Part shown: in pieces, positions 1 to 6,510 of the stretch
Position numbering within the stretch: position 1 is the stretch's first letter
Layout of the letters: every line of letters starts with the position of its first letter
Assembly (NCBI GenBank): GCA_016303175.1
Contig: JAEDMF010000071.1
Span: forward strand, 1 to 8,156
Direction of reading: 5' to 3'
Source: Bacteroidales bacterium
GTDB lineage: Bacteria > Bacteroidota > Bacteroidia > Bacteroidales > UBA932
Length of the DNA: 8,156 nt
Made by a program: the position numbers and the translations under genes
The notes under the pieces: generated by a model
Database searches by the model: none
Seen by the model: only the letters and a program-made list of their open reading frames with translations
Told to the model about the DNA's origin: nothing

Positions 1-1
1 C

Positions 2-352
2 CCGATGGACTATGGCTATTCGACCATAAAGGTGACGGGAACGGATGTGCGTGGGGCGAGCATAAGCCAGAGTTTCCGCGTGCTTGTCCGCAATGCCAAG
101 GTGGCTGTGGATGTCTATCCCAACCCCGTGAGCAGCACCCTCTATTTTCGTACAGGAAATGCGGTGGAAGAGACTACAAGATTGAAAATCAAGGTCATTG
201 CACCGGTGGGGCAGACTTATTTCGAAGGGGAGAAGGAAGTAAGTGTTTTCGAGCCTTTCGCTCTGGATATGAAGGGGGCTGCTGCCGGAATTTACAATGT
301 GACTGTGGAGTGTGGTGGCGAAATCTGCAAGTATAACATAGCCAAGATATAG
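2..352 (+). CDS. 3' end of a T9SS type A sorting-domain protein (5' truncated by window)
   Basis: The reading frame is open from the window edge, so the true start lies upstream and only about the last 116 residues are seen. The first ~30 residues (ending in SFRVLVRN) look like the last strands of an Ig/cadherin-like domain. From about residue 33 (counted from the Met at base 5) to the end is an ~83-residue domain beginning VDVYPNPVSSTLYF, with the YPNP motif and the late AGIYNV motif of Por-type C-terminal sorting domains. Such domains send proteins through the outer membrane by the type IX secretion system, usually followed by cleavage and attachment to the cell surface. The catalytic or binding part is outside the window. 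Candidates are a secreted protease, another surface protein, or the sortase PorU, which also carries this domain and lies next to porV in Porphyromonas. The sorting domain is certain enough; the protein identity is not. The next gene starts 6 nt downstream. Confidence 0.85.
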   Translation, partial: PMDYGYSTIKVTGTDVRGASISQSFRVLVRNAKVAVDVYPNPVSSTLYFRTGNAVEETTRLKIKVIAPVGQTYFEGEKEVSVFEPFALDMKGAAAGIYNVTVECGGEICKYNIAKI

Positions 353-358
353 CGCATT

Positions 359-1303
359 ATGAAAAAATCATATCTGATTTCAATTCTGTTTCTGGGCATT
401 TCAACGGCCGTTCCATTCCGGACGAGCGCTCAGGAGGCTATGCCGACTTTCCTGATGAATGCTGATGCGTCTGCCTTGTACTCTGCCGGTGCCACGGTCG
501 CCTCTGAAGCCGAAGCCTTCGCTCTGGAACGCAACCCGGCTATGATGTCTTTCTATGCAGGGCGCATGGACGCGGCCTTGTCCTATTCTTTATGGAGTCC
601 TGCGTCCCGGAAGGAACACAATGTGGCTCTTGGAGGCTTCTGCCGCATAGGCAAGCGCATAGGTCTCGGCATTCACGCCGAGTTCCTGCTCCAGCAGCCC
701 TACAGTCTTGTTGATGACAATGGCATCCCGCAGCAGGTGAACGGTGTTTTTCGCCCCGGAGAGAACAATTTCGCCCTCGGACTTTCCTGTCTTGTGACAG
801 ATTGGCTCTCTCTCGGAGCAAACCTTAAACTCGGCACGTCCAAGCTGGCTCCCGGGGCAAAGGCAAGCGCTTTCGCCGCAGATATTTACGCCGCCTATAA
901 GTCGTCCTTCGGTCTGTCGGCTGGTTTGGGAGTGTGCAATCTGGGGACCAAGGTGAAGTACGGTCCTGAATCAATTTATGCTCTGCCTTCGTATCTGAGG
1001 GCCGGCGTGAGCTACGGCATTATGGGCCTGAGAGTGAATGGAGAACTTGACTACCTGTTCAGCAAGGCCCTTATGGCCGGAGTGTCCGCATCGTGGTGGT
1101 ACAAGGAGTATGCGGGCCTGAGCGTAGGCTATCATTACGGAGGAGGCAAGCTCGGCGGCGGTCCGGCTCCCCTGAACATTCCGTCGTATTTTTCGCTTGG
1201 AGTCGGCGCGGCATTCAAGGGATTGCATCTGGATTTGGCGTATTTGCTATCAACTTCTGCAATAAAAAATACAATATCCTGCACAATTGGGTATCGTTTC
1301 TAA
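359..1303 (+). CDS. PorV/PorQ-family outer membrane beta-barrel protein
   Basis: A 314-residue exported protein. Residues 1-24 form a signal peptide (KK, hydrophobic core, cleavage likely after SA before QE). The mature part is an alternating beta-strand protein of the FadL-like PorV/PorQ type: an early ALERNPAMMSF segment (NPA at 59-61), a central NLGTKVKYGP stretch (about 194-203) followed by a LPSYLRAG strand, and a C-terminal strand ending in phenylalanine (IGYRF), typical of outer membrane barrels. PorV is the shuttle that receives type IX cargo from the translocon and hands it to the PorU sortase; PorQ is a related component. The gene directly follows a protein with a type IX sorting domain and is probably cotranscribed with it. 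At 314 residues it is shorter than PorV proteins as I recall them (near 390), so it may be a paralogue rather than PorV itself. I therefore give no symbol. Confidence 0.75.
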   Translation: MKKSYLISILFLGISTAVPFRTSAQEAMPTFLMNADASALYSAGATVASEAEAFALERNPAMMSFYAGRMDAALSYSLWSPASRKEHNVALGGFCRIGKRIGLGIHAEFLLQQPYSLVDDNGIPQQVNGVFRPGENNFALGLSCLVTDWLSLGANLKLGTSKLAPGAKASAFAADIYAAYKSSFGLSAGLGVCNLGTKVKYGPESIYALPSYLRAGVSYGIMGLRVNGELDYLFSKALMAGVSASWWYKEYAGLSVGYHYGGGKLGGGPAPLNIPSYFSLGVGAAFKGLHLDLAYLLSTSAIKNTISCTIGYRF

Positions 1304-1320
1304 AAAAAATGCTAAATTTG
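1287..1320 (+). promoter_or_regulatory. Likely Bacteroidota-type promoter of the ompA-family gene
   Basis: TAAATTTG at 1313-1320 is an exact match to the Bacteroidota -7 consensus TAnnTTTG. A TTG at 1287-1289, inside the last codons of the upstream barrel gene, could serve as the -33 element, although the 23-nt spacer is slightly longer than usual. Transcription would start near 1327, giving an AT-rich leader of about 30-35 nt (to the ATG at 1361) without a Shine-Dalgarno sequence, as is common for strongly expressed genes of this phylum. The -7 box is well supported; the -33 assignment is tentative. Confidence 0.55.
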
Positions 1321-1360
1321 CGCTTGAATAGGCTTGATATATAAACGATAACCAAATATT

Positions 1361-2551
1361 ATGAAAATCAAATCGTTACTTTTAGTTGCAGCCGCCTTTG
1401 CCATCAGTGTTGCAGCTAGTGCGCAGGAAACAAACAAGGACGAGAACGACAAGCGCATCTATGGTCCTTACGAGACGAATGCCTTCGGAGATAACTGGTT
1501 CATAAATGCCAATATCGGCTTGAACATCTCAATGGACGGTGGTTTCGCCAACCTTCTCCGTGTAGGAGCGTTTAACTACGGTGCAGGCCTGACCGTTGAC
1601 CTTGCCGCCGGCAAGTGGTTCACTCCCTGTTTCGGAGCCCGTCTCGGCTGGGCAGGCTGGGGTACCGGCAATGCTGGGGGCAACTCCCAATTCGTTGGTT
1701 TCCCCGGTGTGTGGGGCTTTAATTATGTACACGCTGACGTGCTGTGGAACATTTCCCACCAGTTCGCAGGCTACAAGGAGCTCCGCCGCGCCAATGTAGT
1801 GCCTTATTTCACCAGCGGTATGGTGTTCGGACGCAAACTCGGCACAAATGACCGCATCAGGATGGGTCTCGGTCTAGGAGCTGGTGTAATGGTGCAGATT
1901 CGCTGCAGTGACCTTATCAGCTTTGTGCCTGATGTCCGCTTTATCGGCTTCAACGGAGAGATTGCCGACGTGAAAGGCATCGCCGGCCAGTTCTCTGCAA
2001 CTGTAGGCGTTCAGTTCAACCTGCCCAGGAGCAATTGGACGCGCAAGGCTACTACCGTTGCTGCATACACGGCCGCAGTTGCCGACGCCGAGGCAGCGCG
2101 TGATGCCGCCAAGGTATCCGAGCAGAAGGCTGTCGCCGCCAAAGAGGCCGCTGATGCAAAGGCTGACAAACTTGCAAAGGAGAATGAGGAACTCAGGAAG
2201 AAACTTGCTGAGGTTAAGGCCATCAGGGTTGTTGATTTGGGCGAGAATCCCGTTGCAGCTTACTTCGAGATTGGCCAGACAAAGCTTTCTGACAAGGAGA
2301 TGGCTCACCTGAAATACAATGTCAAGACCGCCATCGCCGGCAACCAGGATGTCAAGCTCATTCTCACCGGTAGCGCAGACAAGTTCGGCGGTTCCAACAA
2401 GCGTAACAGGCAGCTTGCGCAGAAACGTGCAGATTACGTTATTAACCTGCTCGTGAAGGAGTTCGGTCTCAGCGTTGACAACTTCGAAGTTGTGACTACG
2501 GTGGTTGACGGCACCAGTCCTCTCTCACGCGCCGTCATTATCAGCAAGTAG
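1361..2551 (+). CDS. OmpA-family outer membrane protein with peptidoglycan-binding domain
   Basis: A 396-residue protein. Residues 1-21 are a signal peptide (cleavage after SA before QE). Residues about 45-220 are rich in aromatic and glycine-containing beta strands and form the membrane barrel. Residues about 233-287 are an Ala/Lys/Glu-rich helical linker likely to form a coiled coil in the periplasm. Residues about 288-396 are an OmpA-like domain, starting with the strand VAAYFEIGQTKLS and including SADKFGGSNKRNRQLAQKRAD. D340 and R356 sit where the family's two diaminopimelate-binding residues lie. The protein therefore anchors the outer membrane to the cell wall and may also be a slow porin. 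It has its own likely promoter, and trxB starts 8 nt after its stop. Cysteines C90 and C182 lie in the barrel region. Family assignment is firm; any specific solute role is unknown. Confidence 0.9.
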   Translation: MKIKSLLLVAAAFAISVAASAQETNKDENDKRIYGPYETNAFGDNWFINANIGLNISMDGGFANLLRVGAFNYGAGLTVDLAAGKWFTPCFGARLGWAGWGTGNAGGNSQFVGFPGVWGFNYVHADVLWNISHQFAGYKELRRANVVPYFTSGMVFGRKLGTNDRIRMGLGLGAGVMVQIRCSDLISFVPDVRFIGFNGEIADVKGIAGQFSATVGVQFNLPRSNWTRKATTVAAYTAAVADAEAARDAAKVSEQKAVAAKEAADAKADKLAKENEELRKKLAEVKAIRVVDLGENPVAAYFEIGQTKLSDKEMAHLKYNVKTAIAGNQDVKLILTGSADKFGGSNKRNRQLAQKRADYVINLLVKEFGLSVDNFEVVTTVVDGTSPLSRAVIISK

Positions 2552-2559
2552 GCTGACGG

Positions 2560-3492
2560 ATGATCAGTACGAAATGTTTTATAATAGGCGGGGGTCCGGC
2601 CGGGTACACGGCAGCAATCTATGCTGTACGCTCCGGGCTGGAACCCGTCCTTTTTGAGGGCCTTCAACCTGGAGGCCAGCTCACAACGACCACCCACATT
2701 GACAACTATCCCGGTTTTGCTGAGGGTGTCGATGCCAATGAACTGATGGCCGCTATGCGTGCTCAGGCTGTGAATCTTGGCGCTGACGTGCGCAGCGGAG
2801 TGGTGAAATCCGTGGATACGTCTTCCCGTCCCTTCAAACTGACTTTAGATTCCGGAGAAGAATTTTCCGCTGAATCCATCATTGTGGCCACGGGTGCATC
2901 CGCCAAATATCTCGGTCTTCCTTCCGAAGATCAGTTCAAGGGCAGGGGAGTAAGTGCCTGCGCCACCTGCGACGGTTTCTTCTATCGCAAGAAAACGGTA
3001 GCTGTGGTCGGAGGCGGGGATACAGCGTGTGAGGAAGCCACTTATCTCGCCGGCCTGTGCCGCAAGGTATATATGATAGTAAGGCGCAATGTGCTGCGCG
3101 CTTCGGACGCGATGCGACTCAGGGTGGAGCAGACTCCCAACATCGAGGTGCTTTGGGAATGCAACACTCAGGAGGTGCTCGGCGATGCTGAAGGAGTTAC
3201 GGGAGTAAGGTTGCGCCGCGCGGATGGCTCGACTTTTGAAATAGCCGTGGACGGTTTTTTCCTGGCTATAGGCCATCATCCCAATTCCGACCTTTTCGCC
3301 GGAAAGCTGGAGTTGGATGATGAGGGTTACATAGTCACTGTCCCGGGAGGCAGCGCTACGAGCGTGGAGGGCATATTCGCCGCCGGTGACGTGCAGGACC
3401 CCAGTTACCGTCAGGCCATTACCGCGGCTGCTTCCGGTGCGAAAGCCGCTATGGACGTGAAGACTTTTCTGATGTCCGTCTCCGGAAAATGA
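2560..3492 (+). CDS. trxB: Thioredoxin-disulfide reductase
   Basis: This flavoenzyme uses NADPH to reduce thioredoxin in the cytoplasm, supplying electrons for ribonucleotide reduction, protein disulfide repair and peroxide defence. Its 310 residues match the low-molecular-weight bacterial type. The FAD-binding motif GGGPAG is at 10-15, the redox-active CATC at 134-137 followed by DGFFY, the NADPH-site motif GGGDTA at 151-156, the arginines of the NADPH-phosphate motif in VRRNVLR at 174-180, and the second FAD motif AAGDV at 274-278, followed by RQAITAAASG. All expected catalytic residues are present. The ATG at 2560 puts FAD-binding at the usual distance from the N terminus. No obvious ribosome binding site or terminator lies in the 8-nt gap after the ompA-family gene, so the two are probably cotranscribed or translationally linked. 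Confidence 0.96.
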   Translation: MISTKCFIIGGGPAGYTAAIYAVRSGLEPVLFEGLQPGGQLTTTTHIDNYPGFAEGVDANELMAAMRAQAVNLGADVRSGVVKSVDTSSRPFKLTLDSGEEFSAESIIVATGASAKYLGLPSEDQFKGRGVSACATCDGFFYRKKTVAVVGGGDTACEEATYLAGLCRKVYMIVRRNVLRASDAMRLRVEQTPNIEVLWECNTQEVLGDAEGVTGVRLRRADGSTFEIAVDGFFLAIGHHPNSDLFAGKLELDDEGYIVTVPGGSATSVEGIFAAGDVQDPSYRQAITAAASGAKAAMDVKTFLMSVSGK

Positions 3493-3504
3493 TAGAGGAA
3501 TCTG

Positions 3505-4410
3505 ATGATGAAGTTCAGACTTGAGAAATATCCTTTGCTTTGCCTGCTGATGTTGGCAATGGCCTTTTCCTGCCGCTCGCAATATGAGGTGATGCTCTCC
3601 AGCGCAGATGTGGATGCCAAGTACAAGTATGCCTTCGAGATGTTCGAGGCCAAGAAATACCGCAAGGCAGCCGCTCTTTTCGAATCTCTTTCAATGCAGA
3701 CTTCCGGCACGGAAAGAGATGATACGGTGCGTTATTATTGGGCTCTTTCCAATTACAAGGACAGGGATATCCTTACGGCTGAGGCCAATTTTGCCGGCTT
3801 TCTCGAACTCTATCCCCAAAGTCCCTTTTCTTCCGAAGCCACCTTCCTCAAGTTGGACTGTATGTACAGGGCCACTTACCGCTACGAACTGGACCAGAAT
3901 CCCAGCCGCGCCTGCATAGCCGCCATCTCTGAATATATTATGGACAATCCCTCCTCCGACAGGCTCGATGTCTGCCATAAGATGATGGATGATCTAGTGG
4001 GGCGTCTGGACAAAAAAGCCTTCGCCAATGCATATCTGTATTATAAGATGGAGGATTACATGGCATCGGTAGTTGCTTTCAAGAATGTACTGAAGGACAA
4101 TTCGGAGACTCCCTATCGCGAGGATATCCTATATTATATTGCCAAGTCGTCCTACAAATATGCCCAACTTAGTGTGCGGGCCAAGCAGAAGGACCGTTAT
4201 CTGTCTTTTCTTGACGAGTATTACAATTTCGTGGGAGAGCTTCCGGAATCCTCCTACCGCAAGGACCTTGACCAGTGCTATGCGAGGGCTATGAAGGCCG
4301 TAGGAGGAGAGGCCGAAACGGCGGGCAACAAAGAACTCAGGCAGGAGGAACGCGCCGACAAGAAGTTGGAACGTCAGTTCAAGCGCAAACGCAAGGAAAT
4401 AAAAATCTGA
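3505..4410 (+). CDS. bamD: Outer membrane protein assembly factor BamD (lipoprotein)
   Basis: BamD is the essential lipoprotein partner of BamA in the complex that folds beta-barrel proteins into the outer membrane; it acts on the periplasmic face. The N terminus has positive charges, a hydrophobic stretch (LLCLLMLAMAFSC) and a lipid-attachment cysteine at C23, with a slightly irregular lipobox (AFSC). Residues about 37-260 are helical TPR-like repeats: YKYAFEMFEAKKYRKAAALFE, then VRYYWALSNYK, AEANFAGFLELYPQSPFSSEA and a later pair ending before the YRKDLDQCY segment. The pattern and the ~300-residue size fit the Bacteroidota BamD (YfiO) family. The last ~26 residues are a highly charged Lys/Arg/Glu tail. 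Two ATGs stand in tandem; an AGAGGAA sequence at 3494-3500 is better spaced for the second (3508), so the first Met may not be used. The gene follows trxB by 12 nt. Confidence 0.88.
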   Translation: MMKFRLEKYPLLCLLMLAMAFSCRSQYEVMLSSADVDAKYKYAFEMFEAKKYRKAAALFESLSMQTSGTERDDTVRYYWALSNYKDRDILTAEANFAGFLELYPQSPFSSEATFLKLDCMYRATYRYELDQNPSRACIAAISEYIMDNPSSDRLDVCHKMMDDLVGRLDKKAFANAYLYYKMEDYMASVVAFKNVLKDNSETPYREDILYYIAKSSYKYAQLSVRAKQKDRYLSFLDEYYNFVGELPESSYRKDLDQCYARAMKAVGGEAETAGNKELRQEERADKKLERQFKRKRKEIKI

Positions 4411-4432
4411 TCAGTCTGTATCAAAAATTTTG

Positions 4433-4478
4433 AAACTCTCTATGAAGTTCTTCCGTAAGACAGAATAGAGAGTTTTTT
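4433..4478 (+). terminator. Hairpin with T-run between bamD and rpoZ (terminator or attenuator)
   Basis: AAACTCTCTAT at 4433-4443 is perfectly complementary to ATAGAGAGTTT at 4465-4475, an 11-bp inverted repeat. The right arm runs directly into six T residues (4473-4478). The 21-nt loop can form a small inner stem (TCTT at 4449-4452 with AAGA at 4457-4460). This is the form of an intrinsic terminator for the bamD transcript. Its T-run ends only 15 nt before the rpoZ start, leaving no room for a separate downstream promoter, so it must either be read through or act as a leader structure for rpoZ. The stem is rather AT-rich, so its strength is uncertain. Confidence 0.7.
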
Positions 4479-4493
4479 AAGAAGTATATTATT

Positions 4494-4820
4494 ATGTCAA
4501 CAGAAAAGAAAATTCCCACAAACACCATTACAAGGGATTTATGTGAGTTTGCCGCACCTACAGGCAATATTTATGAGACGGTAGTCATTCTCGGTAAGAG
4601 GGCCAATCAGATTGCCATGGCCGAGAAGAAGGAACTCAATGAGTACCTCGAGACTGTAAAGAATGACCGCGACACTATGGAGGAGGTGGTTGAGAATCTG
4701 GAGCAGATAGATATCTCAAAGCGTTTTGAGCGTCGTCCCAAACCCACTCTCCGTGCCATCGCTGAGTTTGAGGAGAACAAGATTTATTACGAGGATATTC
4801 ATCACGTGGACGAGGAGTAA
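4494..4820 (+). CDS. rpoZ: DNA-directed RNA polymerase omega subunit (Bacteroidota form)
   Basis: Omega is the small subunit that helps assemble and stabilise RNA polymerase by clamping the beta' chain. This 108-residue acidic protein has the omega core: GNIYETVVILGKRANQIA at about 24-41, matching the conserved helix with its KRA(x)QI segment, and KPTLRAIAEFEENKI at about 83-97, matching the second conserved helix. Between them is a ~40-residue charged insert (ELNEYLETVKNDRD and onward) that makes Bacteroidota omega longer than the proteobacterial form. The position directly after bamD is typical of this phylum. The start ATG follows an AT-rich leader (TATATTATT) without a Shine-Dalgarno sequence. 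recN begins 3 nt after the stop, suggesting cotranscription. Confidence 0.88.
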   Translation: MSTEKKIPTNTITRDLCEFAAPTGNIYETVVILGKRANQIAMAEKKELNEYLETVKNDRDTMEEVVENLEQIDISKRFERRPKPTLRAIAEFEENKIYYEDIHHVDEE

Positions 4821-4823
4821 CGG

Positions 4824-6482
4824 ATGCTTCGCAGCCTGCACATACGCAATTATGTTCTGATAGACACTCTGGATATCGAATTCCCGAATGGTCTGGTTAT
4901 CGTGTCCGGTCCCACCGGTGCAGGCAAATCCTTGATTATCGGTGCTTTGGGTCTGCTTGCCGGAGAGCGTTCCGATGCAGGCGCCATAGCCGAAGGGGCG
5001 GAGAGCCTCGTGGTGGAGGGCGAATTCATCTCAGATTCCGCCGAATTGGCCGCCTTGTGCGCGGAGAATGACTTGGAATATGACGATGGCCACTTTCTTA
5101 TCAGGCGTACTGTAGCCCGCAGTGGTCGTTCAAGGGCATTTGTAAATGATTCCCCCGTGCCCCTTTCCCTTTTGGCCCGGTTAGGCTCCTCTTTGGTGGA
5201 TATTCATTCCCAGCACGATACCCTTCTGCTTCGGGATAGCGATTACCAGCTGAGTGTGCTCGATGGTTTTGCGGGCAATGCGGGCCTGCTTGGCTCTTGC
5301 AGGCAAGCCTGGAACGAGCTTCGTTCGCTTGAAAAAAGAGCTGAGGAACTCAGACAGCAACTCAGGCGTTCCGACTCCGAGAGTGAATACAATACTGCTC
5401 TTTATCAGTTGCTCGAAAGGGCTTCCCTGCGTGAGGGGGAGCTCGCGGAACTTGAGAAGGAGCAGTATCAGCTCGCAAATGCGGCCCAAATTAAGGAGTT
5501 GCTTGACGAGTGCCTGCATTGCTTTGAAGGGGATGAGGAAAGTGCCGGAATCAATGCCTCTCTGTTGATTGCCCACAAGGCTTTGTCCAAGTTGTCATCC
5601 TATATGCCGGATATGGCCTCTCTGGCCGAAAGGCTGGAACAGGCCCGAATTGAGTTGAAGGACATCAGTTCTGATGTTGAAGATGCTGATGCAGGTATGG
5701 ATTGCAGTCCGGAGCGTCTGCAGTGGGTTGAGGACAGGATGAGCAGTTTGTATGCCCTGATGAAGCGCTGCCAGTGCGGCACTGAGGCCGAGTTGCTTGC
5801 GAAAAGGGATGAGCTTGCCTCTCTTGCTGTCGGAGCGGATGACCTGCGAGAGCAGTTGGAGAGTGTGCAGAAGGCGGCTGAGGCCTCCGGGAAGAAACTC
5901 AGGCAATGTTGCGCTGCTTTGCACGAGGCCCGTGAAAAGGCTGCTGTGGAACTGTCCGCAAGGATTGAGTCCCAGCTTGCAATGATGGAACTTGAGGACT
6001 CCCGTTTCATTGTGTCACTCACTCCCTGCGAGTGCGGTCCCGATGGCTCCGACGCCCCGGCTTTTCTATTTGCTTCTTCCGGACAGAAGCCCGCTCCCGT
6101 CGCCAAATGTGCCTCGGGCGGTGAGCTCAGCCGCATAATGCTTGCCCTCAAAAGCGTTATGAGCGGTTTTATGCAGATGCCTTCGATAGTTTTTGACGAA
6201 ATTGATACGGGCGTAAGCGGTTCAGTTGCCGACAAGATGGGGTCGGTTATCTGTGATATGGGCAGCCGTATGCAGGTTTTTGCAATTACTCATCTGCCTC
6301 AGGTTGCAGCCAAGGGCAAGGCTCATTTTCTTGTGGGAAAAACAAATGTGGGAGGACGGGTATCGTCTTCCATTATTGCTCTGGACGAGCAGGGCAGGGT
6401 ACAGGAAATCGCGCGTATGCTCAGTGGGGCAGACATTACCCCCGAAGCTCTGTCTAATGCCAAGGCCCTCATCCGGGGCTGA
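4824..6482 (+). CDS. recN: DNA repair protein RecN
   Basis: RecN is an SMC-like ATPase that acts early in double-strand break repair, holding DNA ends or sister duplexes together for RecA-dependent recombination. The 552-residue length is normal. The N-terminal head half starts LRSLHIRNYVLID and has Walker A GPTGAGKS at 29-36 and the DIHSQHD segment (Q-loop region) at 126-132. Residues about 160-380 are coiled-coil arms, broken in the middle as in the family. The C-terminal head half has the ABC signature ASGGELSR at 430-437, Walker B SIVFDEID at 454-461 followed by TGVSG, and the H-loop histidine in AITHLPQVA (H490). The second Walker A residue is Pro where RecN usually has Glu (GETGAGKS). 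A GAGGAG at 4812-4817, inside the rpoZ end, is spaced 6 nt from this ATG. The gene ends 28 nt from the convergent gene. Confidence 0.95.
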   Translation: MLRSLHIRNYVLIDTLDIEFPNGLVIVSGPTGAGKSLIIGALGLLAGERSDAGAIAEGAESLVVEGEFISDSAELAALCAENDLEYDDGHFLIRRTVARSGRSRAFVNDSPVPLSLLARLGSSLVDIHSQHDTLLLRDSDYQLSVLDGFAGNAGLLGSCRQAWNELRSLEKRAEELRQQLRRSDSESEYNTALYQLLERASLREGELAELEKEQYQLANAAQIKELLDECLHCFEGDEESAGINASLLIAHKALSKLSSYMPDMASLAERLEQARIELKDISSDVEDADAGMDCSPERLQWVEDRMSSLYALMKRCQCGTEAELLAKRDELASLAVGADDLREQLESVQKAAEASGKKLRQCCAALHEAREKAAVELSARIESQLAMMELEDSRFIVSLTPCECGPDGSDAPAFLFASSGQKPAPVAKCASGGELSRIMLALKSVMSGFMQMPSIVFDEIDTGVSGSVADKMGSVICDMGSRMQVFAITHLPQVAAKGKAHFLVGKTNVGGRVSSSIIALDEQGRVQEIARMLSGADITPEALSNAKALIRG

Positions 6483-6510
6483 CACTGCCCCTATACTTAT
6501 CTCGTATTCC

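Noticed and set aside
1304..1360. Possible terminator for the PorV-like gene (A-run after its stop)
   Set aside because: A-run is on the coding strand and there is no inverted repeat; the stretch is better explained by the promoter.
2058..2240. Ala/Lys/Glu-rich stretch of the OmpA-family protein that could suggest a repeat
   Set aside because: It is a compositionally biased helical linker; no exact DNA repeat unit is visible.
2845..3582. 245-codon open frame on the minus strand
   Set aside because: Lies antisense to trxB and the bamD start; its translation shows no recognisable domain and trxB is unambiguous, so it is a shadow of codon bias.
5600..6235. 211-codon open frame on the minus strand
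   Set aside because: Entirely antisense to recN, Ser/Ala-rich with no motif; RecN motifs are intact on the opposite strand.
6475..6491. GGGGC/GCCCC 5-bp hairpin over the recN stop, possible terminator between convergent genes
   Set aside because: Stem is short and no T-run follows on either strand; not enough to call a terminator.
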